A stretch of 64,000 nucleotides of DNA. Source: Sabethes cyaneus (lineage: Eukaryota; Arthropoda; Insecta; Diptera; Culicidae). Numbering within the stretch: position 1 is the stretch's first letter; each line of letters opens with the position of its first letter. Position numbers and translations under genes: made by a program. The stretch covers positions 76,669,838 to 76,733,837 of the forward strand of contig NC_071354.1 of NCBI RefSeq assembly GCF_943734655.1, given 5' to 3'. Under the pieces are notes generated by a model. That model worked only from the letters and a program-made list of their open reading frames with translations. It ran no database searches and was not told the DNA's origin. Of the stretch, positions 36,080 through 51,613 are shown one piece after another.

Positions 36080-36904
36080 CTACAGCACACAGAGTTGTCT
36101 AGTAGCATCAAACTTTTTGCCATTCGTGCAACTTTTGTAATCGGCCACATACTTTCCGCTAGACAGATAGCACTGGTAGTATTTAGTTTCGTCATTGCTG
36201 TCAGCAAAATTTCCTTCTTTTGTACACTGATATTTACAATCTTTACCATCAAATGATGTTCCATCCGAGCATTTAAACATTTTTATCTCACTTACACTCG
36301 CGCCAGTGTATAAGCAAGCAGCAAAATAAACTTTACTAGTACCATACGTTCCTAAACCGGTTGAGACCGGACATTTGACAGTGATGCAATCGGAACTGCT
36401 ATATGATCTTTTACATAGTCCGGTAGCAGCATTGAAAACATATCCTGCAGGGCAGATGTAGACATCCGATAAAACAGTGCCGCTTGAGCAGTAATGGTAA
36501 AGTTGGCATGTGGTTGGATCTGAAAGCGTAAAAATTTAGAATACTTCTTAGATGAACTAACAAAAAATCAAACCTGGAAATATTCCCTCTCCGGTGCAAG
36601 CGATTTCTTTACCGGGACAGTTTGCTTCAATATCTGGCATCGCAGAACATTGTCCGCCGTTACAGTAAGGTGTTAATGTCGATGCCGAGCAATCGGTATC
36701 AAAGGCAGGCAACTTTCCAAGGCATTGCTTCATCACGTTACAAGTAGTGCACGCAGAACCGTAACCTCCATCGCACTGAAAATCTGCTGCTGCAGCCGGT
36801 AAGAACAAGGTTGAAAAAGCCTGCAGGGTTCCTGGTACCTCATCGGGCAGTGCAGCTAGAGCAACCTGAGCAGCTAATACTAGGAAGTACACTTTTGCGA
36901 ACAT
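36080..36904 (-). CDS. secreted peritrophin-like chitin-binding protein (2 exons)
   Basis: Exon 1 is 36904-36574 and exon 2 is 36519-36080, with a 54-bp phase-1 intron (donor gtttga, acceptor tttcag). The joined product is about 256 aa with no stop. Start chosen at 36904 because it gives a clean signal peptide (MFAKVYFLVLAAQVALA); the frame is open further upstream but without a signal. Then PDEVPGTLQ, N-terminal Cys module (GGYGSACTTC, KQCLG, CNGGQC), ChtBD2 (CQLYHYC, CPAGYVFN), a degenerate module (CPVSTGLGTYG, FDGKDC) and the last (KYYQCY, CTNGKKFD). Exon 1 is 331 bp, the same length as in the 2717 gene. Confidence 0.92.
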
Positions 36905-36932
36905 TTTCTGATTTTCGAAAAGAATTTTCTTG

Positions 36933-37043
36933 CGACTGCAGTGATTGCTCGTTCTCGCGTAGCTTTTTATACGTAATCTATGCATCGGCTGTGGTAAATA
37001 AAAACTCTGGAACAATATTAAAATTTCGGAAATGATAAGATAA
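36933..37043 (-). promoter_or_regulatory. promoter of the 36080 gene: GATA pair, TATA, Inr
   Basis: Minus-strand TATAAAAA (36971-36964) and a GCAGT initiator with its A at 36937, exactly 34 bp from the TATA T. A TGATAAGATAAG pair of GATA motifs at 37033-37044 lies about 65 bp further upstream. Confidence 0.7.
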
Positions 37044-37655
37044 GTTTCCCAGCTGCTCTTTTTGCAACACGGAAATTACGGCCATTCGGCGCAATGAAAC
37101 AAGCAACGTTCGTCAAGGTCCCACACGCGACTGGCGATGTCTGAAACACACTGAATTTTATATCTCTTTCGGTTCACAAAGTCCACGGGAGAACTAGTTT
37201 AAAGTAACAATATATTTATTATTTATTATTTATTTATTACATTATTATCAACAGGCTATCACTATGCCCTAATGATATTTGAATTAATTAGAATTGTCTT
37301 AATATTCACCCCTATTCTGTATTTCGAACGAATCTTTATTTCGTTCCACTTGTTTCGAACGAGATGTTTTGCCGTTTGCCCATTTGATTTTCCTAGTGGA
37401 AATTTCGTTCGATAAAACTTTCGTTCGAAAAACCAATCCGTTCGAAATATAGAATAGCGGTAATTACGGTTGATCACTTCTGTGGATAAATTAAAGACAA
37501 ACCCTCCTGCAACTCTATTAAATAGCCGAAGAAGCCCACCGTACCACCGTACCGTGCCGATAATACCGTACATGCCGTAATTCGTCCGCCGTGCGGAAAG
37601 TTGTAGTAATCCTTGACTTCTCAGAGTTCTTGGGTGTACCTGTAGCCGAATAATG
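37044..37655. other. intergenic, nothing recognised
   Basis: Contains a short inverted pair TTTCGAACGAAT/ATTCGTTCGAAA-like around 37325-37445 (possible small MITE). No gene. Confidence 0.4.
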
Positions 37656-37659
37656 TTGA

Positions 37660-38130
37660 GCTATGCTGGACACTCTGTTCTAGCAGTTAGGACGTCAGTC
37701 ACGAGAATAGCACGGGCAACATTGCGACGGACAACTAATGTATCCAAATTGATTAGTTGGCAACGACTTTCGTAGGAGGGTAACCGGAATGAATCTCTCC
37801 ATGGAAGGCGTCGAAGAGCGAAGCGCACAAGCCTCCGCTGTACAGCCTCGATACTCCATTTTGGTAATGTGGATTCCAAATTTGGCAGCAATACTCGAGA
37901 GATGAACGCACCAGCGAACAGTATAAGGACTTTAGACAATAGATGTTACTGGAATCCTTAGCGATCCGGAACATGAAACCTAGATTTCTAGAGGCTTTCC
38001 CGATTATATATAAAATATGCTGCTGGAACGATAGTTTGTTATCAAATAGCACGCCTAGATCTTTGATGCAGTTAGTTCGTTCAATGGTAGTACCTAAGAG
38101 CTTGTAGTCGAAAGAGATAGGTTCTTTTGA
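37660..38130 (-). mobile_element. LINE C-terminal part (3' half of a split copy)
   Basis: Minus strand reads PISFDYKLLG, CIKDLGVLFDNKLSF, KASRNLGFMFRIAKD, LVRSSLEYCCQIWNP and, after a frameshift, IEAVQRRLVRFALRRLPW. Colinear with the LINE at 20980 after its YADD motif. The 5' half lies at 40571-40935, beyond a 2.4-kb insertion. Confidence 0.85.
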
Positions 38131-39260
38131 CGTAGGACTACGTCTTACTTTAATAGGGTGGCACGTTCGAGAAGCAAAAATGACCGCGACACGACAAAGT
38201 GATAGATTTTGAACGCTCATAGCTCAGCCAATTCTGAATATATTTTTATGGTTCGCATACCATTCGAATCACAAAATATCTCCCTTTTGTATAGTTTTTA
38301 TTAGAAGATTGTATTTTGCAAGTAATTCTTGGAATTTCCACGTAAAGTTGAACAATTTTTCCAATTTCCCTACAGTATTTGTTCAGTCGTCGCCATAGTT
38401 ACCATATGAAATTGTTATTAATAACATACAATCAATTTAAGTGAGAAGTGAGTGGTTTTATGCATCTGATTTTTTAATGCCTCAATTGTTTCAAGCAAAA
38501 TATTTGCGTAAATACCGCAAGCGAGTCCGTGAGCAGGCATTATTAACTGTAGGTACCTGCTAAGAGGCCAGCGTTGACGGTGCAGAGCGCTGTAAACTCT
38601 ACCGTTTGAAAAGAAAAGGAAATCGTAGTGATTCAGTGTATTCATTAGATGGTGCATCGCACGAAATAGCTGGTCCCTCCAACTTTGAAGTGTTGCGTGA
38701 GGTGGCCGCTCCGGCGCACGTAGAGGCCAGCGTAACGCCTAGCGTAACAGGTGAGTCTTATAGAAGCCGAAAAGATGTAATGATGTAGGGTACGGGATCA
38801 GTCATCAAACATTTCCGGCTTGGTAATATATTTGGCTTGCATTATATTTTACAAAATCAAACAGTGCCGAGTGATTGGAAATTTATGGATATACCATTCC
38901 ATGCTTTCAACTATATTTCAACCGATGCGGTTTTTAGACAGGCAGATATCCTTGCGCTCAGCGAAACATGATGGACATGGATGGACAGTAATGAAGTTAT
39001 TTTCATATCGACATTAGTGCCAGGAGCTTTTCCTTGCCAACTGGTAAGGAGATGACATCATGTACCTGATTTTAAAATACAGTTTCTGATTAGCCAAATC
39101 AATTTTATTAATAATTGTTACTCTGGAGTGTTAATCCACCACTATCTTAACCAGAGACAATGTGATTTCTTCCCTTTAACTTTTAAACAACCCTAACTTT
39201 AAACAAACCAGTTGACCAAACTCGTGTTTTTAGTCTTTAACCTTGAAATGCGGTCAGGCA

Positions 39261-39474
39261 TTAATATTAATATTTTTTAGAAACGGTGGTTCTACAATTC
39301 ATAGAGGGACTACCCATGCACCTTCCAGCAAAAAGGTAGGAATCATAACGACTACGCAACCAACCCCCCCCCCCTCAGCTTCCCGCTCTTTCCCCTCCAC
39401 TCCAAAAAAATTTCATTACTTTCCCCTACCGTCCCTCCATCAATTGTAGAACCACCATTTCTAAAAGATATTAA
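39261..39474. mobile_element. MITE with about 40-bp TIRs
   Basis: TTTTAGAAACGGTGGTTCTA at left and its near-perfect inverse at right, continuing to AGGGAC. The core is C-rich. TSD ambiguous (TTAA/TAATAT-like). Confidence 0.75.
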
Positions 39475-39869
39475 ACCAGTTGAAATATTCGGACAAGCGA
39501 CATCAACTCAATAGCGTTGCCATCGGAAATCAGATGTAAGAAAAAGAATGACATTTATGATTATACCATACATTACTTTAATTCACAGTGTCCAAACAGA
39601 TAACTTAAATAATCAGCATTATTATCATGATGTCTGATATCGACCTCATGCTGATCTAAATAACGGTTTAGCATGTGCCAGGTTGCTTGTAATTTACACG
39701 GTGCGAAGTTCTGCAATATGTAATGTAATGTAATAATCTGATCTGCAAATTCATAAAATCAATAATCATTTCTATTTCAAAGTGCCTATCTATGACCAAA
39801 GTAATGCGCAGTTACGGTTACTTCTTTCAAATATTAAGACAAACTTTTTGATCAAACGTCTTTTACGTA

Positions 39870-40182
39870 CACACTTAAATGATTATACCTGTAATCTGTA
39901 AATAGGTCGGATTTAGTTAAAGCTAGGTTAAAACTACTCAAAATACCCTTAAAGTGTACAAACTCAGATTTTGAGTAGTTTTTCAACCAAAAAATTGGTA
40001 GTAGGAACTTAAAAGTGCGTTATTTGTCATAGAGAATAATTCAATTATCGGTAGCAAGTAGCCAAAACTGGTTGACATTTTCACCCAAAGTTCGAGTTTG
40101 TACACTTTAAGGGCATTTTGAGTAGTTTCAGCCTAGCTTTAACTAAATCCGACCTATTTACAGGTAGAATCATTTAAGAGTG
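39870..40182. mobile_element. Tc1/mariner-type MITE, 313 bp
   Basis: Inverted repeats of about 95 bp start CACACTTAAATGATT (left) and CACTCTTAAATGATT (right inverse) and share GGTCGGATTTAGTTAAAGCT. TA duplication at 39868-39869 and 40183-40184. Confidence 0.9.
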
Positions 40183-40570
40183 TATGATGTAAGAATTATA
40201 CTTTTATATCTGATAACACAATGCTTTTTCTCTACAGCACAAAGTAGCCAATCAAATCGTTCTAATTTTAAACTTTCAAAATGGTTCTTTTCAGAACCAT
40301 CATAACTGTCAATGAAGAGTATTATGATTTCCACTAGCAATCAATTTTCTCATAAGTAAGGTGTGTCTAGATTGGCAACTTGTAGCATGCAAGTTGTTCC
40401 TAACTGTTTCTGATGTTTTCAAGTAACTATGGCGACGTACAAATGTGCACAAATGTGCAGGTGGCGACAGAAACAACATTGAGCAATAACTAGCCACATA
40501 TCGCATTCCAAATGTAGCCAAAATTGCCCATTCTAAACGCACCTTTACATTAACTTTGCGTAGTCCTACG

Positions 40571-40935
40571 TTGAATATGCGGTCGTGTCTTGTACACAAC
40601 CCCTCTGATTTTTTTTTCTTGAGAAAGTGATGGCGGCACATTTACTCGGATTAACTTTCGTACGGTTCGTGCAACACCAGTCTGCAAAGTTGTCTAACTG
40701 TTGCTGAAGCACGTGGGCGTCGGCGCTAGAGCTGATTCGATAGAATATTTTCAAATCGTCGGCGAAAGACAAACGGGGAACTTTGAGTTTAGAATTCACA
40801 TCATTGATGTATAGAAGGAATATCAACGGTCCTAGGTGGCTGCCTTGGGGAATTCCAGATGGAGCAGAAAATCCATTAGAATAATTATCACTTTTCACTG
40901 CTACACCAAGCCAGGCTTTGAGAAAAGAAACTAAA
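40571..40935 (-). mobile_element. LINE RT part (5' half of a split copy)
   Basis: Minus strand reads FLKAWLGVAVK-like, SGIPQGSHLGPLIFLLYIND, SFADDLKIFYR (RT motif C) and CAAITFSRKK. Same family as 37660-38130. Confidence 0.85.
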
Positions 40936-40944
40936 AAACTTTAT

Positions 40945-45419
<4,475 letters not shown>

Positions 45420-45592
45420 ACGACCAAAATGCTGTACCTACTACATGGGAAAAAGAAGGAATATTAGTCCGATACTTCTTGCTGCTAGAGACCACGGGTA
45501 CCACTGCATCTCCACAAGTATCACGAGTTAGGATTTGTGTTAGCAGGGCAAGGTACAGATCAGGGTACATCTTGATAGATGATATGATCCAA
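45420..45592 (+). pseudogene. decayed copy of the 63094-63324 ORF segment
   Basis: In the matching frame this reads YYMGKRRNISPILLAARD and then reaches a stop. It aligns to LFILGTR, NDSPILVAIKD in the 63-kb copy and continues similar through GGTACAGAT and GATCCAATAA. Function of the parent unknown. Confidence 0.55.
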
Positions 45593-45599
45593 TAAAATT

Positions 45600-47222
45600 C
45601 CAAATTTCATCCATTACAAAAGTTTTGGGGATGAATACGATTCGAAAATATGCATATTATGCTTTGGGCATTTATTTCCGTATAAGTAAAATATAAACTA
45701 GTTCCGCACGAATCAACTGTATTGACGGAAAATATTTCATCAGTCTTGTTAGATAAGCTTGACAATTTATCGCGAATGTTTTGATTTGATTTAATATTTT
45801 CTCGCTAATTCAAGATAAAGATATCGAGAAGGTCATTAATCACGCGTTCTAATTTGTTTACGAATTAGATTAAAAACTTTACTGCTTCATGAATATATTA
45901 TTTCATACAAGTAACGTATCTGGTCACCCGGCCACCAAGACCAGGGACTCCTATATTCCGCTCTTCACCTGAGACAAATAATATTGTACATTACATTACA
46001 AACTATTATTCAAAACTGCTGGATTCGAATTTAAATCTGCGTAATTGTCACGGTTTCGGATATATTTGGTTGTCAAAGTTGTTGCAAAGAACCAGGCACG
46101 AAAGCAAGCGATGCTGATCCCTTGCAAAAAATACTCAGAACCTAACTTCAGGACCATTAACGAAAACTGAGAATAATAATGTGCTTCATGAATGATTAGA
46201 ACAATAAATTAAGAACAATGTCCATTGCGAAATAATTTCATATTCTTGGCGATTTTTATGAATAAGTAGATAACCATCACATTACTAATTGGCTCACAAT
46301 ACCTGACAGCAAAAACTAGGAACAGTGAAACCAACGAAGCATTTCTTAAAGCAAATAGTCCCTAAGTTGATAAGCATTTCCTCCTACCAATGAAAAAATG
46401 TAAAGTTATAGCGCTAAAAATTATACATAAGGCTGACCAAACTTCTCGCATTATGCAGAACAGGCCCGGGTTTTGATGGTTCCTTTCGGATAACCAAATG
46501 TCCCGCATTAATAAATTTTATTATCGACCCAATCAGATTTTGAAACATTCAGAGAAATATTACAACATTATTGAAGCCTACTTTTTAAAATTACAATTTT
46601 TGTATTTAATTTACTCTAAATAAATTAGTTATACAACTAATTTTCGTTTTGATGCCTTCCAATATGTCTCGCATTTAAGTAATCTGGCCAATTTATTATA
46701 AACGTTAAACCAACCGGACATCAATGAACAGTTGGAACAGGCAATAAAAACATACCATTCAAGAAAGTCATAACGGTCACTGCACAAGCTTAACTTACAA
46801 CTTTCTGAAACGAAATGCCCAATTTTTAAACGATCTTAGTATTTTGAAGTATCCAAGTATCTAAGTAATGCCCATTTTAGTTGCACGTGCTGGTATTTCA
46901 TCACTGATCAAAGTATTGAGGAACATACCAAGGAGCCAATTAATTTCACGACGACTTTTTTGCGAGTGACCTTTGTTGCCCACCATATACAGAATCACTG
47001 ATTTACAAGTAATGTTTTTAATGACAAAGAGAGTATTAATTTTGGAAGAAAGTCACTGCTACTGTTACTACCTACATTACTGCTTCGATCTGTATGAAAA
47101 ACAATAAAGCAATACTTGAGTAGGTATTGAATCTATAAGAAAATACATTCGTATCCTGCAAAACTAAAACCAAATTTTTACTATTTATTTCGTTTCTAAA
47201 AAGAACTGTGGTGTAGGCAATA
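45600..47222. other. 1.6 kb absent from the paralogous 63-kb locus
   Basis: The 63-kb copy joins the two flanking homologous blocks directly. Here they are 1.6 kb apart. No TIRs, RT motifs or genes seen in the extra sequence. Confidence 0.45.
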
Positions 47223-47453
47223 ATTCACTTTCATGGTACGCACACGTGAGTGTCTAGATTAATAATTTAATTGGTCTCGAATAACTTTGAACAATGACTC
47301 TCCAAAAAAATTCTTTTACTTCTGCAATTGGCTAATCTTCCCGTCGTTGCTATGTTTACTCGCACAGAGTGCAAGATAATACGCCACGTCAACATCGGCT
47401 GGTAACATTTTCGAGGTATAAATATCCATCCTAACCAGCAACGCGACATCAGT
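47223..47453 (+). promoter_or_regulatory. promoter and conserved upstream blocks of the 47483 gene
   Basis: TATAAATA at 47417-47424 and TCAGT at 47449-47453; the Inr A is 34 bp from the first TATA T. AGATAA at 47374-47379. E-box CACGTG at 47243-47248. Blocks ATTGGTCTCGAAT, GGCTAATCTT, CTATGTTTAC and AGATAATAC recur in order upstream of the 63578 gene. Confidence 0.75.
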
Positions 47454-47482
47454 CGCTGAAACGGATATTGCAGTGCATCCCA

Positions 47483-48296
47483 ATGTTGGCTAAAATACTT
47501 CTTCTGGTGCTGGCAATTCAGCGCTGCCTGGCGCAGTCCGACGAGGTGCCCGGAACACTCCAAGTGCCAGCATTATTTCTACCAGCTCCAGCGGCAGATT
47601 TTGCGTGCAATGGAGGATATGCATCAGGTTGCAAAGATTGCCGGACACAACAACAATGTTTAGGGGCCCTTGATCCCGTTGTCACGGCATGCGCCTCACC
47701 TACACCGTACTGTACCAGTGGATCGTGCTCTGCATCCATTGACCCAGAGGCAACCTGTACTTACACTCCCCTAACATGCTCCGGAGAGGGGACATTCCCA
47801 GGTATAAATTCTAGTCTGCAAAGGTATAATCGATCCTATTAAATTGGTCGTTTTTTCAGATCCAACCGCTTGTCAACTGTATCATTATTGTTCACAATCC
47901 GGCATCGCGTCGGATGTCTACGTGTGCCCTATAGGATACGTTTTCAACGCTGCCACCTTATTGTGCAAGAAGTCATCTCTTGCCGCAGACTGCGTGTCTA
48001 TCAAGTGTCCTGCGCAAACGGGTCTGGCCGCGTATGGCACTAGTAAAACTTTCTACGCTGTTTGTATCTACGATGGTGCTGCTGTATCGACAATTTTGAT
48101 GCTGAAATGCTCGGATGGGGCAACGTGGGACGGTGCAAACTGTGTCTATCAGTGCAAAAAGGAAGGCAACTTTGCGGACACCAATGACTCTACCCAATAC
48201 TATCAGTGCTATGTACTCAACGGAAAGTGGGCCTATAATCACCTGAGTTGTGTTTCAGGTAAAAAGTTCGATGCCACTAAACAAGTATGTGTGTAA
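47483..48296 (+). CDS. secreted peritrophin-like chitin-binding protein (2 exons)
   Basis: Exon 1 is 47483-47801 and exon 2 is 47860-48296, with a 58-bp phase-1 intron (donor gtataa, acceptor ttttcag). The product is about 251 aa. Signal peptide MLAKILLLVLAIQRCLA, then QSDEVPGTLQ, Cys module (GGYASGCKDCRTQQQCLG, TPYCTSGSC), ChtBD2 (CQLYHYC, CPIGYVFN), a degenerate middle module and the last module (QYYQCY, CVSGKKFD, terminal QVCV). The spliced Asp starts exon 2 (FP^DP). Closest paralogue is the 63578 gene: exon 1 is 319 bp in both and upstream DNA is also duplicated. Chitin-matrix role inferred. Confidence 0.93.
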
Positions 48297-49193
48297 TTTT
48301 AAGCTAAAATTAAAAACCTGAATAATGTATTCACTTAGTTCCGCAGCAATGAATAGTATTTCAAACAGAATACTTTTTTGAATTGGACAAAAGAATCTCA
48401 TTTAAATTGTACAGACTTCTGAACAATTTTATAGCTATTTTCTTCTAAATTCTTTTATATGGTTTTAATGGAAAGTAGTATGTGAACACCACATGCCATT
48501 TAGTAAGCGCAGTCTAATTTTGAAGCCCTTTTTGTGGTCTAAATTTGTCCATGAGAGTTTCAAAGCATTAAAAGTGTTAAGCTTGACGGTTTAGATTGAT
48601 AACTTGGTCTACTCACGCAAATAACCCAGCGGAGTGAGCTCGGACGACCATTTGGTGGTACCAAAACATGAAACAGCACGGTAGCTGAAGATGGTGTCGA
48701 ATATTAAGAATATAATGATAAAAATATAATTTCAATTTATGAATTTTTCAGTAATTCAGAGCTATGAAGTACTTCAGAGTCAGTATTCAGAAATTACACC
48801 AATTCTTGCTGACCGCGTCCATTGACATATCTTATATTTTTTCGATAACTTTCTTAAATAGTGAGTTTTCATCTGGAAAAGATGGAGGCCATTTATTCTT
48901 GGTTATAATATCAGTCAAATTTTCTGGCTCCACTGCTACAACAATTTCCTGTATGGGAAGTACAGAGACTATAGATTACAGAGGCGACAAAACCGCTAAA
49001 TTTTTATTCAAAGCTGAAAGTTACCTTTATTTATAATGGTGCTCTCCGCTTTGATTCTTGCAAATTTAGCGGTTTTTGATTACCTTGTTTCAGTCATGGA
49101 AAGATGTCAGTGCCCTGGTTAAACCCTAGCGCGGTGTAAGTGAAGACTCAAACCAATTATGCAAGATTGCAGTCAACGGAAGCACCCATAACT
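48297..49193. other. intergenic, nothing recognised
   Basis: A small inverted pair (AAACCGCTAAATTT and AAATTTAGCGGTTT) lies at about 48989-49074. No gene. Confidence 0.4.
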
Positions 49194-49195
49194 TA

Positions 49196-51390
49196 AGGTA
49201 CGGGAGGGTATTTTCAGCCTACTTTCAAATTCAGCCTGTATTCCTTTTCTTTTGCTAAATAAATACCTACTTTACCAATAGGGCAGAAACACCGGTTTTA
49301 GCCATAGTACCCGTTTTGGCCATACTTGAGTTTAACTGTTAATTGTGAAATTATATGGTCAATAGCACAACTTTAAACTAAACTAAATCAAATTTTTGAT
49401 ATTTCTCCACATAATTTGCCTAAAAACTAGTGCATGAGAATTAATATCCTATCAGGAAAGCAGAAAAAAATTGACCTCTACTAAATTCCCACATAAGCTA
49501 TTGTCAGCATAGTATAAAGGCAATTTTCAATACATAATAACTTTTATCCAAAATTATTTATTTATCATTGGATTTCACATCTGGTATAATGGGTTATTTC
49601 TCAAATCATATCGATCATTTAATAAACGTAAAATAGTCTTTTTTCTTGAAAAAAAGATGTTTAATCATAGGAGGCCAAAAGCATTCACTGTTCCGCTTTT
49701 GGCCATATGTCAAACCGATTTCAAGTTTCACGTGCTCGTTTTCGCCATACGTTATTTAGTTCTGAAATTTTGATTGTGGTTCATCAACAATTTTTCCGTT
49801 TTTACCACTGGAAGATAGTAAGTACTATATTGATTGATTTATGAATAAGGTGACTGATCATTGGATATTTTTGTTGAAGATTTCATACGATTCGATAGCG
49901 TCACCCAAAAACATTGCCTGTCAGGCATATAATGAAAGTACACTTCAGTCCTGTATACAGGATACATCAACAACTTCGGTATACGCGGCATGCAAAAAAT
50001 ACGGTATACCGAGGTCTACAATTCGATACCGCATGAGTGGAAAATGGCAGAAATACACAACCCAGGGAAACGACGCGGTTTTCCAGTACAGCGCCGTACT
50101 TTGTTGTACAAAGTGAAGGATTTTCTAAATGAAAACCCCCGTGATACTTCATTCAAAAACAATTGTCCTGGTAAATTCCACATTGTGTAAAATATTCACA
50201 TTTTTTGTTAACATTCGTATACGTTAGGCAGGAAATGGTTCTCATGTTTCATGAACCGTCATTCACAACTGTCAATTCCGACTCCTGAAGCTGTGACATG
50301 AGCTAGTGCCCGATTTAGCGAGGCTGACATAAGAAAATGGTTCGAGGAAGTTTCCAGGTGGATGGACCTAGAAGGTTCCACAAATATAATGTCCGACGCG
50401 TGTATTTAACGGCGACGAAACGTCGTTTTTTCTTCACCCAAAGAGTCGCGAAGTCATTGCGTAAGAAGGTTTCCGTAACGTTTACGAGGTAGAGCAAGCG
50501 AGTGGTAAACAGAACATAACCGTTATGTTTTTTTATTTAGTGCTTCCGGCCAAGTCGTAGATCCATTGATTATACTCCCAGGACAGCGTATTAGGAAAAA
50601 AGTTGCTCAAGCCTTTCCCTCTACATGGGGACTTGGTCAAAGCGAACGCGGCTGGATGACCACTCATAATTTTAGCGAGTATATCAGAAAAATATTTTAT
50701 CCATTCCAGAATCCAGGGATATACCGAGATAATAAAGTTTACAGAATTGTGGGTTAAACAATTAAATATAATTTCTACTAAGCTTCACTGAAAAGAGAAA
50801 AATAACTGTTATTTTGATCTTTTATCTAGAAAACCAATTTGTAAGTCTTGCGAAAGTAATGAGGGCGTTAAAGAAAGGGTTAAATATCCGGTTGCAATAC
50901 TGGTACGATGCAATTTTGTACTAAAAAGATAACTAATTCAGTAAAATAGATTACCCGGTACATTTATCATGTTTTGCGACACTTTTTCTGTAGAGTGGCC
51001 AAAATAGGAACACAGAGTGGCGAATGCTAGAACAATATGGCCAAAATAGGAACCCACCAGAGATTTTTCATTCGATAAAAATTAAAGCAAAAAAGTATAT
51101 TTTCCTCACATCAACTAATACAGTATGAAGATTATAGCGGAAATTACCTATTGATGATATTAAACATATTTACTTTAGTCGGTTTTGATGGAACATGATC
51201 GATAACGGGGAATGTTGGACAAACTATGGCCAAAATTGGTGCTTTTACCCTATACAACTTTGTAATGCTATAACTATTTTCTCAAAAATGTAAGTTATCT
51301 ACTGTTTTTTGTTAAAAGACCATCAAAACCACCTGTTCTTCCACAAAACAAACAGAAGCATTAATAAGCTGAAAATACCATCTCGTACCC
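49196..51390. mobile_element. MITE hosting a pogo element
   Basis: Outer termini AGGTACGGGAGGGTATTTTC and (inverse) GGGTACGAGATGGTATTTTC flanked by TA (49194-49195, 51391-51392). Without the inserted pogo element it would be about 223 bp. A further copy of this terminus starts near 54096. Confidence 0.75.
49281..51250 (+). mobile_element. pogo-like DNA transposon, degenerate
   Basis: TIRs GGGCAGAAACACCGGTTTTA and (inverse) GGGTAAAAGCACCAATTTTG with TA at 49279-49280 and 51251-51252. Transposase remnants on the plus strand: an HTH (TTSVYAACKKYGIPRSTIRY, 49970-50035), RGFPVQRRTLLYKV, NPRDTSFKNNCPG, then the DDE domain NGDETSFFLHPKSREVIA (about 50405-50465) and LIILPGQRIRKK. TTTTGGCCATA-type subterminal repeats occur near 49310, 49695, 51000, 51040 and 51225. 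Several stops. Confidence 0.85.
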
Positions 51391-51394
51391 TAGT

Positions 51395-51613
51395 TACATC
51401 TAGCATAAGAGCGAAGACTACAGTTCTCAAGCAAATCTCTACGGATAGGGTTAGTACGCCCCCCACGGACGATGGTGGCAGCTGTTAGTTGTGCCACCAT
51501 TCTGACATCACTACCACAACGACACCATTGGATGATATCGTACATCAACATCACACGCATTCTTTCTGATGGTTTCGATCACTAACACTTTTAAGCAATA
51601 GTAACTCCCTTAA
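51395..51613 (+). mobile_element. R1-type LINE 3' UTR fragment
   Basis: Matches, in inverse orientation, the 3' UTR of the R1 LINE at 54640 (AATCTCTACGGATAGGGTT; GTACATCAACATCACACGCA; AGCAATAGTAACTCCCTTAA). The copy is interrupted after TTAA by the piggyBac-type element and resumes for about 20 bp at 53961. Confidence 0.8.

Larger units (their letters stand above)
38131..40570. mobile_element. 2.4-kb insertion splitting a LINE
   Basis: Bounded by the 12-mer CGTAGGACTACG (38131-38142) and its inverse (40559-40570). TTGA flanks both sides, a possible 4-bp TSD. Exact borders are uncertain because protein alignment across the junction leaves about 12 unexplained codons at the right edge. Contains two smaller MITEs (39261, 39870) and a 60-codon ORF at 38606 followed by a GTGAGT donor-like site. 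Confidence 0.5.
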
